Shown here: piece by piece, positions 1-7,570 of the stretch
Layout of the letters: the number at the start of each line of letters is the position of its first letter
Position numbering within the stretch: the first letter of the stretch is position 1
Source: JAFGOG01 sp034429215
Lineage (GTDB): Bacteria > Chloroflexota > Anaerolineae > JAAYZQ01
NCBI GenBank assembly: GCA_034429215.1
Contig: DAOUGI010000064.1
Location: forward strand, 1-35,650
Length of the DNA: 35,650 nucleotides
Direction: 5' to 3'
The notes under the pieces: generated by a model
What the model was told of the DNA's origin: nothing
What the model saw: the letters and a program-made list of their open reading frames with translations, nothing else
The model's database searches: none
Made by a program: the position numbers and the translations under genes

Positions 1-5
1 TATGA

Positions 6-2186
6 CTATTCGCTGCGAACCACAAACCGCTCTCTTAACGCATGTGGATCGAGAGAATGTGCTCCCGCGAACACCTCATATTCGAGCGGTTCCGCAACGA
101 AATCCGCCCGTGTTTCATCATAGTAAGCCAGCCGCTGTATTGGCACACCAAAGTGTACGGTCTTGGTCTCACCGGGCTGCAGGGCAACTCGGGTGAACGC
201 CTTGAGCTCTTTGGGGGCCCGCTCCACTGCTGACCCAATGGCCGAGACGTAGAGCTGCACCACTTCCTCGCCTGGGTATGCCCCGACATTGGAGACATCC
301 AGGCTCACCTTCAACGTTTCTGACGCGCCGAGTTGGTTCCGTGCGAGTTCCAAGCTGGCGTAGCGGTAGCGGGTGTAACTGAGGCCAAAACCAAAGGGAA
401 AAGCTGGGCTCTTGCCATCGCGCTCAAGCTTGCGGTAACCGTGCCATAGATCATATTCGATTTCCTTTGCATCCTTGTCAAAGACGGGCAGGTCTTCAGC
501 CCGTCTGGGAATGACGAACGGTAGCTTGCCACTTGGGTTGACCCGACCGAGCAGGATATCGGCCAGAGCGTAGCCGCCCTCCATGCCAGGATACCAGAGC
601 ATCAGAATGGCCGGCACACTGGCGCGCCAGGCTTCCATCAGCACGCCACTGCCGCCCATAACCGCGACAATGGTCCGAGGATTCGCAGCTGCGATCGCCT
701 GGATCAGCTCCTCGTCCTCAGGGGAGAGGGTGAGCCGTTCTCGGTCGCCGCCGGTCAGGAATGCATCGGCAGGCTTTGTAGCGATACCTTGCATGAACCC
801 CTGGGCAATCGACGTCTCCTCCGGCGCAGGAGGGGGGAAAAGCGAAGCCAGATTCTGCATTGTGTTCGGATCAAGAAACTCGCCTTCGTCGGTATGGGTA
901 TAGCCCACCACCAACACGACCGTGTCGGCATCCCGGGCTGTGGCCACGGCTCGCTCGAGATTGCTGCCGTCATCGTGCAGCACCTCTGCCTGCCCGTTCA
1001 GCGCGGCCTGAATCCCAACAAGCGGGGTCGCTACGTAGGCAGGACGGGTGCTGCTGGAACCGGCATCGCCGGTGTTGGGCGTATTGGCCAGCCGGCCAAT
1101 CACGGCCAATTTCCTCAGGTTGCGGAACGGGAGGAGACCTCCTTCGTTTTGCAGCAACACGATGGACTTTTCCGCCGCTTCTCGCGCCAGCGCCCGGTGG
1201 CTCTCGCTGCCGACCTCTGCCACATGGTAGTTATCAGGGCCGAGCAGGCGCAGCTGTTGGCGTAAGAGGCGCAGCACGGCATCATCAATCCGATCCGGCG
1301 GGACCTGGCCGTTCTCTACCAGGTGTTTCAAGTGTTGATGATAGTGCATTTGAAAGGGCATTTCCAGGTCCTGTCCGGCCAATACCGCTTTCTTGGCATC
1401 GCGCAGGCCGAACATAAAGTCGGACAACACGAATCCTGTAAAGCCCCACTGGTTTTTGAGGATGTCAGTGAGCAAGACCTTGTTCTGCCCGCACCACTCG
1501 CCGTTGACGCTGTTGTACGCGCTCATCACCGCCGCCACCCCTTCGTCCACTACGCGCTTAAAGTGGGCCAAGTAGATCTCATGGAGCGCCCTGGGGCTGA
1601 TGCGCACATCGACCTTGAAACGGGCATTCTCCATCGAGTTGAGCGCATAGTGCTTCACGCATGCCATAGCGTGTCGCTGCACGCCCCGAGTGAGTGCGGC
1701 GCCCAATTCGCCCAGATGGTGCGGGTCTTCGCCATAGGTTTCCTGAGCGCGTCCCCAGGCTGGATGACGGAGCAGGTTGATGCAAACCCCACCGAATAGG
1801 GTACCGCCAAGAGCGCGCAGCTCGCGCCCAATGACATCGCCGATGCGCTCTTCAAGAGATACGTCCCACGCTGCACCTCGGGCCATGGAAACCGGGAATG
1901 TGGTAGCGCCCTGCATTACCACGCCACGGGGACCATCGGCAAAGCGAATACCAGGGATGTCCAGGCGGGAAATGACACCCGCATTCCACGGATGATCGGC
2001 GTATCCCCCGGCCATCATCTCCACTACCCCAGACCAGAAAGAAAGATCGCCATCCATCATCTCTATTTTCTCATCCAGGGTAAGCTGCGCCAGCAGTTCG
2101 TGCGCCTTGGTCTCAGTCTGCTCGGCGCCGAGTGCCGTTCCCGACTCGAAGCCTGTGAACGCTACTGGGTCATTAGTTTGAACCAT
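6..2186 (-). CDS. GH3 beta-glucosidase/beta-xylosidase
   Basis: A complete 726-residue glycoside hydrolase family 3 enzyme that would release a terminal beta-linked sugar (glucose or xylose) from oligosaccharides. The (beta/alpha)8 domain fills the first ~330 residues; the expected nucleophile is Asp256 in the motif VLSDF. The alpha/beta sandwich domain follows (about 350-600, with VAVMGGSG and LWYPGMEGG), then a C-terminal fibronectin-III-like domain (about 630-726, DVSNVGAYPGEEVVQLYVS). There is no signal peptide, so it probably acts in the cytoplasm on imported oligosaccharides. The ATG is preceded by GAGGAGG nine bases upstream. It is the last gene seen of the minus-strand xylan operon, and its stop codon lies at the window edge. 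Substrate (glucoside or xyloside) cannot be decided from sequence; family assignment is secure. Confidence 0.93.
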   Translation of the reverse strand: MVQTNDPVAFTGFESGTALGAEQTETKAHELLAQLTLDEKIEMMDGDLSFWSGVVEMMAGGYADHPWNAGVISRLDIPGIRFADGPRGVVMQGATTFPVSMARGAAWDVSLEERIGDVIGRELRALGGTLFGGVCINLLRHPAWGRAQETYGEDPHHLGELGAALTRGVQRHAMACVKHYALNSMENARFKVDVRISPRALHEIYLAHFKRVVDEGVAAVMSAYNSVNGEWCGQNKVLLTDILKNQWGFTGFVLSDFMFGLRDAKKAVLAGQDLEMPFQMHYHQHLKHLVENGQVPPDRIDDAVLRLLRQQLRLLGPDNYHVAEVGSESHRALAREAAEKSIVLLQNEGGLLPFRNLRKLAVIGRLANTPNTGDAGSSSTRPAYVATPLVGIQAALNGQAEVLHDDGSNLERAVATARDADTVVLVVGYTHTDEGEFLDPNTMQNLASLFPPPAPEETSIAQGFMQGIATKPADAFLTGGDRERLTLSPEDEELIQAIAAANPRTIVAVMGGSGVLMEAWRASVPAILMLWYPGMEGGYALADILLGRVNPSGKLPFVIPRRAEDLPVFDKDAKEIEYDLWHGYRKLERDGKSPAFPFGFGLSYTRYRYASLELARNQLGASETLKVSLDVSNVGAYPGEEVVQLYVSAIGSAVERAPKELKAFTRVALQPGETKTVHFGVPIQRLAYYDETRADFVAEPLEYEVFAGAHSLDPHALRERFVVRSE

Positions 2187-2260
2187 GGTGAAACCTCCTC
2201 AGATTTCGTGACCTTGCTTTGGACTGATGTCCGTCCTCTCCCGTTCTTCTCCCCGCTTTT

Positions 2261-2292
2261 CGGTAGTTCCTGACAGATGGGTCGCACTACCG
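2261..2292. repeat. 7-bp inverted repeat upstream of the GH3 gene
   Basis: CGGTAGT (2261-2267) and ACTACCG (2286-2292) form an exact inverted repeat with an 18-nt spacer. It lies in the 138-bp gap between the PfpI-like gene and the GH3 gene. It has no T-tract on the minus strand, so it is not a clear terminator. It could be an operator or a weak RNA hairpin, or chance. Confidence 0.25.
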
Positions 2293-2324
2293 ACCTGTCG
2301 GGCGGCGAACGCCTGGCGTCCAGT

Positions 2325-2909
2325 TTAGGCGGATAGTGCCTCGATGATCTCCTGGCAAAACTCGGGTAGATCATCCGGCACGCGACCCGTGATAATGTTG
2401 CCATCCCGCACCGCTGGCACATCGACATAGTCCGCCCCCGCATTCGCCAAGTCATCCCGCACCGCAACATAGCCGGTGGACTGCTTACCCTTCATGACCC
2501 CCGCTGAGATCAGTACCCATGGACCATGGCAGATGGCAGCCAACACCTTGCCCCGCCGATGGCACTCACGCACCAGTTCAAGCGTGCCCTCATGTAATCG
2601 TAAGGCATCCGGTGAATACCCTCCAGGAAAGAGTATGCAGTCTATCTCTTCGACATCGATTTCCTCGATGTGGCTTATTCTGTATCGATTACCCTCCGCC
2701 ATCACCGGGATGGGGACTGGATGGCCGAATCGACCCGTGACCGGTTTCCCGGCCATATAGGGACGTGGATGGAGCCCCTCGTTCACCGGCACCACTGCGA
2801 TGTCAGCCCCCTCCTCGCTGAGCCTCAACACCGGATAGAGGAGCTCGATGTCCTCGAACTCGTTGGCTACGATAATCACAACCTTTTTGCCGCCTAATTT
2901 TCCTGTCAT
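2325..2909 (-). CDS. DJ-1/PfpI family protein
   Basis: A 194-residue single-domain protein of the DJ-1/PfpI superfamily. Members act as glyoxalase-III-like or deglycase enzymes or as proteases, and the exact activity here is unknown. The nucleophile-elbow cysteine is Cys127 in AAICHGPW, and the strand-turn ILFPGGYSPDALR precedes it. The start is set at the ATG at 2909, which has GGGAGG six bases upstream; an open reading frame extends further upstream but without a ribosome-binding site. It sits inside the xylan operon between the iron-type alcohol dehydrogenase and the GH3 enzyme. Detoxification of reactive aldehydes formed during sugar breakdown is a reasonable but unproven role. Confidence 0.88.
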   Translation of the reverse strand: MTGKLGGKKVVIIVANEFEDIELLYPVLRLSEEGADIAVVPVNEGLHPRPYMAGKPVTGRFGHPVPIPVMAEGNRYRISHIEEIDVEEIDCILFPGGYSPDALRLHEGTLELVRECHRRGKVLAAICHGPWVLISAGVMKGKQSTGYVAVRDDLANAGADYVDVPAVRDGNIITGRVPDDLPEFCQEIIEALSA

Positions 2910-2970
2910 CTGCACCTCCCTTGCGCGCAGGCTCGATCGTACCTGCGCAGACATGATCTGCCGAATGTTG

Positions 2971-2990
2971 GCGGAGGGACTGCCCTCCGC
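2971..2990. repeat. Stem-loop between ADH and PfpI genes
   Basis: GCGGAGGG (2971-2978) and CCCTCCGC (2983-2990) form an 8-bp perfect GC-rich stem around a 4-nt loop. It lies in the 143-bp gap downstream of the alcohol dehydrogenase on the minus strand. There is no U-tract after the stem, so it may act as an mRNA stabiliser or pause site rather than an intrinsic terminator. Confidence 0.4.
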
Positions 2991-3052
2991 GCCGACGTTC
3001 CACCGAAACTCCAAGAACCGCTCTCAAACTGCGGATCTCAGGCCCGGGTAAG

Positions 3053-4210
3053 CTACATCGCAGCGTGGTATAGCGCCACGATATCCTCGATGCTGGTCTG
3101 CCGTGGATTCACGGCGATGTTGCCACTTTTCATGGCATCGGCTGCCATGGACGGAATCTCATCTTCTTGCACGCCCAGCTCCCGTAACCCCGCCACGACC
3201 CCGACATCGGCTTTGAGCTGTAACACCTCCTCCACGGCAACGGCCGCAGCCTTGCGCGGAGACAGGCCACAGACGTCAGCACCCAGGGCCTGGGCTACGC
3301 GTCCCATCTTTTCGGGGCAAGCCAAGGCATTGTACTCCATGATGTGGGGCAACAAGATGGCGTTGGCCACACCGTGGGGAATGTCGTAGAACCCTCCCAG
3401 GGGATGGGCCATAGCATGACAGTTCCCCAGGCGCGTGAAGCCAAAGGCACTCGCCACCATTGTGCTGGCAATAGCCAGGTTGGCCATGGCTTTGAGGTTG
3501 CCGCGGTTCGCCACCCCCTTGCGCAGGCTCTGGCCGATGAGGTGAATGCCGTGCATAGCCAGAGCCTCGGTAAAGGGCTGGGACATCAACGAAGTATAGC
3601 ATTCGATGCCGTGGGTCAGCGCATCCAGGCCGGTGCTTGCAGCGATGTGGGCTGGCATGGTAGCCATCAGCGAAGGGTCCACGATGGCTACGGACGGGAT
3701 GGCCTGCGGGCCGCCGATGGTCATCTTGTAACGCCGCGCCACATCGGTTATGACGATAAAGGGGGTTACCTCCGCGCCGGTGCCCGCGGTGGTGGGGATG
3801 GCTATTACGGGCGCCGGCTTTTGCTCGATCCTGCCGATGCCTTCATAGTCACGGATCGAGCCGGGGTTCGTGGCCATCACCGCCGACGCTTTGGCCACGT
3901 CCATCGAGCTGCCGCCGCCCAGGCCCACGACGCTCGTGCACGCCTCGCGGTGGAACAGGTCAGTCGTCTTTTTCACCGTTTCAACGCTCGGATTGGGCTC
4001 CGTCTCATCGAACAGCGCAAAAGGAACTCCGCTCGTCTCCAGAACCGCGGTGAGCATGTCCAGCAGGCCTGCCCTCTTGACCCCTTGGTCGGTCACAATC
4101 AGAACCTTCGGTCGGTCGCCGACCTTGACCTGTTCCACCACACGTTCCAGAGCCCCAACTCCAAAGAAAACTAGCGTTGGGATCTGGAATGCTACGACGT
4201 TCTCTAGCAT
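3053..4210 (-). CDS. Iron-containing alcohol dehydrogenase (group III)
   Basis: A 385-residue NAD(P)-dependent, iron-type alcohol dehydrogenase of the FucO/AdhB class, with the family's usual length. The NAD-binding loop GLGGGSSMDVAKA and the stretch PTTAGTGAEVTPF are clear. The metal site is the usual Asp-His-His-His set: ASTGLDALTHGIE supplies an Asp and a His, and NCHAMAHPLGGFYDIPHG supplies two further His. The closest well-known relative by pattern is L-lactaldehyde:1,2-propanediol oxidoreductase. That function would fit the rhamnose genes further right, which generate L-lactaldehyde, but here the gene is embedded in the xylan operon, so the substrate stays open. The ATG is preceded by a GGGGAG sequence. 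Confidence 0.9.
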   Translation of the reverse strand: MLENVVAFQIPTLVFFGVGALERVVEQVKVGDRPKVLIVTDQGVKRAGLLDMLTAVLETSGVPFALFDETEPNPSVETVKKTTDLFHREACTSVVGLGGGSSMDVAKASAVMATNPGSIRDYEGIGRIEQKPAPVIAIPTTAGTGAEVTPFIVITDVARRYKMTIGGPQAIPSVAIVDPSLMATMPAHIAASTGLDALTHGIECYTSLMSQPFTEALAMHGIHLIGQSLRKGVANRGNLKAMANLAIASTMVASAFGFTRLGNCHAMAHPLGGFYDIPHGVANAILLPHIMEYNALACPEKMGRVAQALGADVCGLSPRKAAAVAVEEVLQLKADVGVVAGLRELGVQEDEIPSMAADAMKSGNIAVNPRQTSIEDIVALYHAAM

Positions 4211-4299
4211 ATCTCCCCGTCCCCTTCGTTTCTCTTTCAGATACTGTGCGCCTAGGGGTCCGGTGTGTGACGTTCAATGCCTAGACGCTGCATCTGTCA

Positions 4300-5262
4300 C
4301 TAGAGCCCCATCATGAACTGAAAGACCGCATCCGGATGCCTCGGAAGATCCTCGTGCCCAAAGTCGGGGTAGATTGCCATCGACTTTGGGGCCACAATCT
4401 TGTTGTAGGCTGCAAACTGAGTGGAAGGCGGGGTTATCTCGTCCATCAGGCCCACTGCCATGAGCACTTGGCCGCGGATCCGCGGACACAGATGCTGGAC
4501 GTCTAGGTAGCCGAGTTTTCGAAAGATCGCATCCTCTTGCTGGTGCAGGGGATCAAACCAGCGGAAGTAGTCTCGCAGTTCTGCGTACGCATTTACATCG
4601 AGGTCCAGCTCCCAGACTCGTTTGTAATCGCATAGGAATGGGAATACCGGAGCGGCCCTCCTGATGCGCGGCTCCAAAGCCGCGCAAGCCAGCGTTAGTC
4701 CACCTCCTTGGCTGCCGCCTGTAGCGCCCACACGATTCTCGTCTACATCAGGCATTTCCATCACTAATCCGGCGAGCTGAGCAGCATCCAGGAAAATCTG
4801 CCGGAACAACATCTTCTCTGGTGGCCCGGCCAAGCCCCGCACGATGTGACCTCGTAGTGTCGAACCTGCGACGCCGCCTGTATCCTCCGACAAGCCACTC
4901 TGGCCCCGGCAATCCAGCGCAGCGACCGAGAAGCCTTGGGCTACATAACCAAGCTTATCGTACCAATTGCCTGAGTTGCTAGAATACCCATGGAAGAAAA
5001 GGATGGCCGGATGGGGCGCAGATCCGTTGCGCGGACGGAGCAGCTTCGAGTGGATGCGCGCGTTCGCTACCCCGGTGAAGTACATGTCGAAGCATTCTGC
5101 AAAAGATGTTTGAAAGTCGGCTGGCCTTAACTCCATCTGAGGACTGAGGCTACGCACTTCTGCCAGCCCCTGTTCCCAGAACTGGTCGAAATCATCCGGA
5201 CGCGGATTGACCCCCATATAGGTTTGTAGCTGCGCTAACGGCATATCAAATTGTAACGGCAT
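4300..5262 (-). CDS. CE7 acetyl-xylan esterase / cephalosporin-C deacetylase
   Basis: A 320-residue alpha/beta hydrolase of carbohydrate esterase family 7, which removes acetyl groups from xylo-oligosaccharides. The catalytic triad is visible: Ser184 in GGSQGGG, Asp274 in LMDEITPP and His303 in DFGHED. The Asp and His numbers match those I recall for the Thermotoga maritima CE7 enzyme. The family's RGQ motif is present as DCRGQSG. No signal peptide is seen, so it acts in the cytoplasm. The start was moved to the ATG at 5262, five bases after a strong AGGAGG; a GTG two codons upstream overlaps that ribosome-binding site. Only 30 bp separate it from the alpha-glucuronidase gene, so the two are co-transcribed and their products act together on decorated xylan. 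Confidence 0.94.
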   Translation of the reverse strand: MPLQFDMPLAQLQTYMGVNPRPDDFDQFWEQGLAEVRSLSPQMELRPADFQTSFAECFDMYFTGVANARIHSKLLRPRNGSAPHPAILFFHGYSSNSGNWYDKLGYVAQGFSVAALDCRGQSGLSEDTGGVAGSTLRGHIVRGLAGPPEKMLFRQIFLDAAQLAGLVMEMPDVDENRVGATGGSQGGGLTLACAALEPRIRRAAPVFPFLCDYKRVWELDLDVNAYAELRDYFRWFDPLHQQEDAIFRKLGYLDVQHLCPRIRGQVLMAVGLMDEITPPSTQFAAYNKIVAPKSMAIYPDFGHEDLPRHPDAVFQFMMGL

Positions 5263-5292
5263 CGTCACCTCCTGGAGAGATCAAAGAAGCGG

Positions 5293-7386
5293 TCAGCAAG
5301 AAAGCACCACGTTACTCGGGTCGCCGCTCTGTCCGGGCACAGGCCCTCGAATCCAAGGTTTGCTGCTCGCGAAGCGACCAAAATAGCTGATGCACACCTG
5401 CCGCCACAGTTGAGCGTTCTCCAGCTGCTGTTCGAGTCGCTTGCTGACATGCCTGTGGCGCTCGGGATCGATCTTGCCCTGCAAACTCTGCCAAGTCCTC
5501 ACCATCTCCTGCACATAGGCGACCCCCGCATCATAGTGCCGTTGCAGCTCCTCCCAGAGCACGCTACCGGATCGCAGGCGGTGATGCCATCCGACGTGGT
5601 GAAACCACAGGAGCAGTCTCTCGGGACAAGCAGCCATGTCGTCAAATTGCTCCCGCAGGGGACTATGATATTGGCTAGCGGCGTTGCTCCCGCTACTACT
5701 GCGGTCCAAGCCCACGCCTTCAGCATCGGCCCGGTGGTAGTAAACGTTGTTCCAGTCCGCTCGAGGCGCGCCGTCGAAACCAGGATCCGGCCCGTAGTGA
5801 TGACCTTCCTGCATGATGTGATGCAGGCCGAGGGGGGTCATATAGTCGATGCACGCCTCCCAGGAGCCGAGCATCATCAGCTTGATGACATCCACCACAA
5901 CTGGATCGTTTGACCAGGTCATCCTGATCCATTCGTCGGCGATGGCCTCGGCGCTGATGCCGGCGTCCCAGGCAAGGCGTCCAAAGGCGTACCAGTTAGC
6001 CTGGGCAAAATGGTGACCACACCAGTTGCGGTCTGAGCCGGTGTTGGCCACACCGACGATAGCCGACGTGGCGCCATCACCCGCTGATCCATCCACGATC
6101 CTGGCGACCGTCGTGCCGGGACCCTTGGCATGCGTGTCTGAATCCAGAACCTCTTTCCACATGCTGGCCAGGTAGACGAGATGAGTCGACTGCCCGAGAT
6201 ATTCCTGGGTGATCTGCAGCTCCAGAGCCAGCGGTGTTTTTGCCATTGCGCCAAACAGAGGATGGAATGGCTCCCGAGGCTGAAAATCAACCGGCCCGTT
6301 CTTCACCTGTAGGAGCACGTTGGGCCGGAACTTGCCATCGAGCGGCACAAACTCCTCGTAGGCGCACTTGGCCCTGTCCGCATCGGTGGCGGCATCGTAG
6401 ACGAACGCCCGCCACAACACCATTCCGCCATATGGCTCCAGAGCCGCGGCGAGCAAGTTGGCGCCATCGTCGTGGTTGGCGCCGTAATCTTGTGGTCCTG
6501 GCTGGCCTTCTGAATTGGCCTTCACGACAAAGCCACCAAAATCAGGGATCAGGCGATATATTTCGTCCACCTTCCTCTTCCACCACTCAGAGACCTCCGG
6601 ACACCGCGGGTCACTCGTCCCCAAGCCACCGAGCTGGACAGGGGCCGAGAAGAGTGGCGACAGGTATACACGAATGCAATAGGGCCGGAAGAGATCGGCC
6701 AGTGCCGCCGTTTTCCGCAGGTATTCTGTACTCAGGCTTTCAGGCTGTGCGTTGACGTTGTTGAGGACTGTCCCGTTAAGGCCTATCGATGCACAGGCCC
6801 GAGCGTAATCGACGAGCCGGGTGCCGGCGATCCCCGGCAACTCCTCCCAGTTCCACAACGATCCGCCTGCATAGCCTCTCTCGATCGAACCGTCGATGTT
6901 ATCCCAATGACAAAGGATTCGATGGCGAATCCGGGGGCAGACCGAGACATCCAGTGCATGGATATCCCGGTGCGTTTGCAGGAGGCGCAGGAAATAAAAG
7001 ATACCGGCCAGGATTGCCGGCCCGGAGATGCCCGTAATCAGAATCCAGTGGTTCCCGGCGAATGGAAGGGAACGGATCGTGAACCCGTCTTCGCCCAATC
7101 TGCGATAGTCGGCCTGCGATAGCGAAACACCTATTGCGTCGAGCTCGCCGGCGGTCCCCACTACCAGTGAATTGCAGGCTCGCGTCCGGTCTGAGAGCGG
7201 CACCGCCTGATCCAGAATGGCCGGCAGGGCCCGCGCAAGCTCCCTTCTGATGGCGTCGGCGATAGGACTCTTGCCGAGCACAGTTGCGCAGTGGATCGCA
7301 TTGCGATATTGGCCCAGTAGGCTGGGATCGTCCAACTTGCGGTATCGTAGCCACAGCTCATAGCCGTCTTCGCTGGTAGCGTCCAT
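5293..7386 (-). CDS. GH67 alpha-glucuronidase
   Basis: A 697-residue GH67 enzyme that cleaves the alpha-1,2 bond between (4-O-methyl)-glucuronic acid and the terminal xylose of xylo-oligosaccharides. Candidate catalytic residues fall where expected: general acid Glu293 in VKANSEGQPGP, and Asp367 (KNGPVDFQPREP) with Glu395 (LQITQEYLGQ) as the general-base pair. This spacing agrees with the Cellvibrio GlcA67A residues as I recall them. The flanking family signatures LFGAMAKT and SMWKEVLDSDT are also present. There is no signal peptide. Start chosen at the ATG at 7386, with AAGGG five to nine bases upstream; another ATG six codons earlier has its AAGG directly abutting and is less likely. The 184-bp stretch upstream (7387-7570) shows no clear promoter. 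Confidence 0.96.
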   Translation of the reverse strand: MDATSEDGYELWLRYRKLDDPSLLGQYRNAIHCATVLGKSPIADAIRRELARALPAILDQAVPLSDRTRACNSLVVGTAGELDAIGVSLSQADYRRLGEDGFTIRSLPFAGNHWILITGISGPAILAGIFYFLRLLQTHRDIHALDVSVCPRIRHRILCHWDNIDGSIERGYAGGSLWNWEELPGIAGTRLVDYARACASIGLNGTVLNNVNAQPESLSTEYLRKTAALADLFRPYCIRVYLSPLFSAPVQLGGLGTSDPRCPEVSEWWKRKVDEIYRLIPDFGGFVVKANSEGQPGPQDYGANHDDGANLLAAALEPYGGMVLWRAFVYDAATDADRAKCAYEEFVPLDGKFRPNVLLQVKNGPVDFQPREPFHPLFGAMAKTPLALELQITQEYLGQSTHLVYLASMWKEVLDSDTHAKGPGTTVARIVDGSAGDGATSAIVGVANTGSDRNWCGHHFAQANWYAFGRLAWDAGISAEAIADEWIRMTWSNDPVVVDVIKLMMLGSWEACIDYMTPLGLHHIMQEGHHYGPDPGFDGAPRADWNNVYYHRADAEGVGLDRSSSGSNAASQYHSPLREQFDDMAACPERLLLWFHHVGWHHRLRSGSVLWEELQRHYDAGVAYVQEMVRTWQSLQGKIDPERHRHVSKRLEQQLENAQLWRQVCISYFGRFASSKPWIRGPVPGQSGDPSNVVLSC

Positions 7387-7570
7387 CGCACACCCTTCTG
7401 ACATCCTTTTCGCCGCACAAGCGTTTTGGCAGCGAGCCTTTCACCCCGTGCAAGCGCGTTGTAACAGCAAGACCGATTGGAGCGCGACGTAGCCATAGGT
7501 CGAGGGAGACTAGAACCTTGCGGCAGATTCCCAGGATCCAGTAACCGTGCGCCTTCGCTCATGGAACGAT

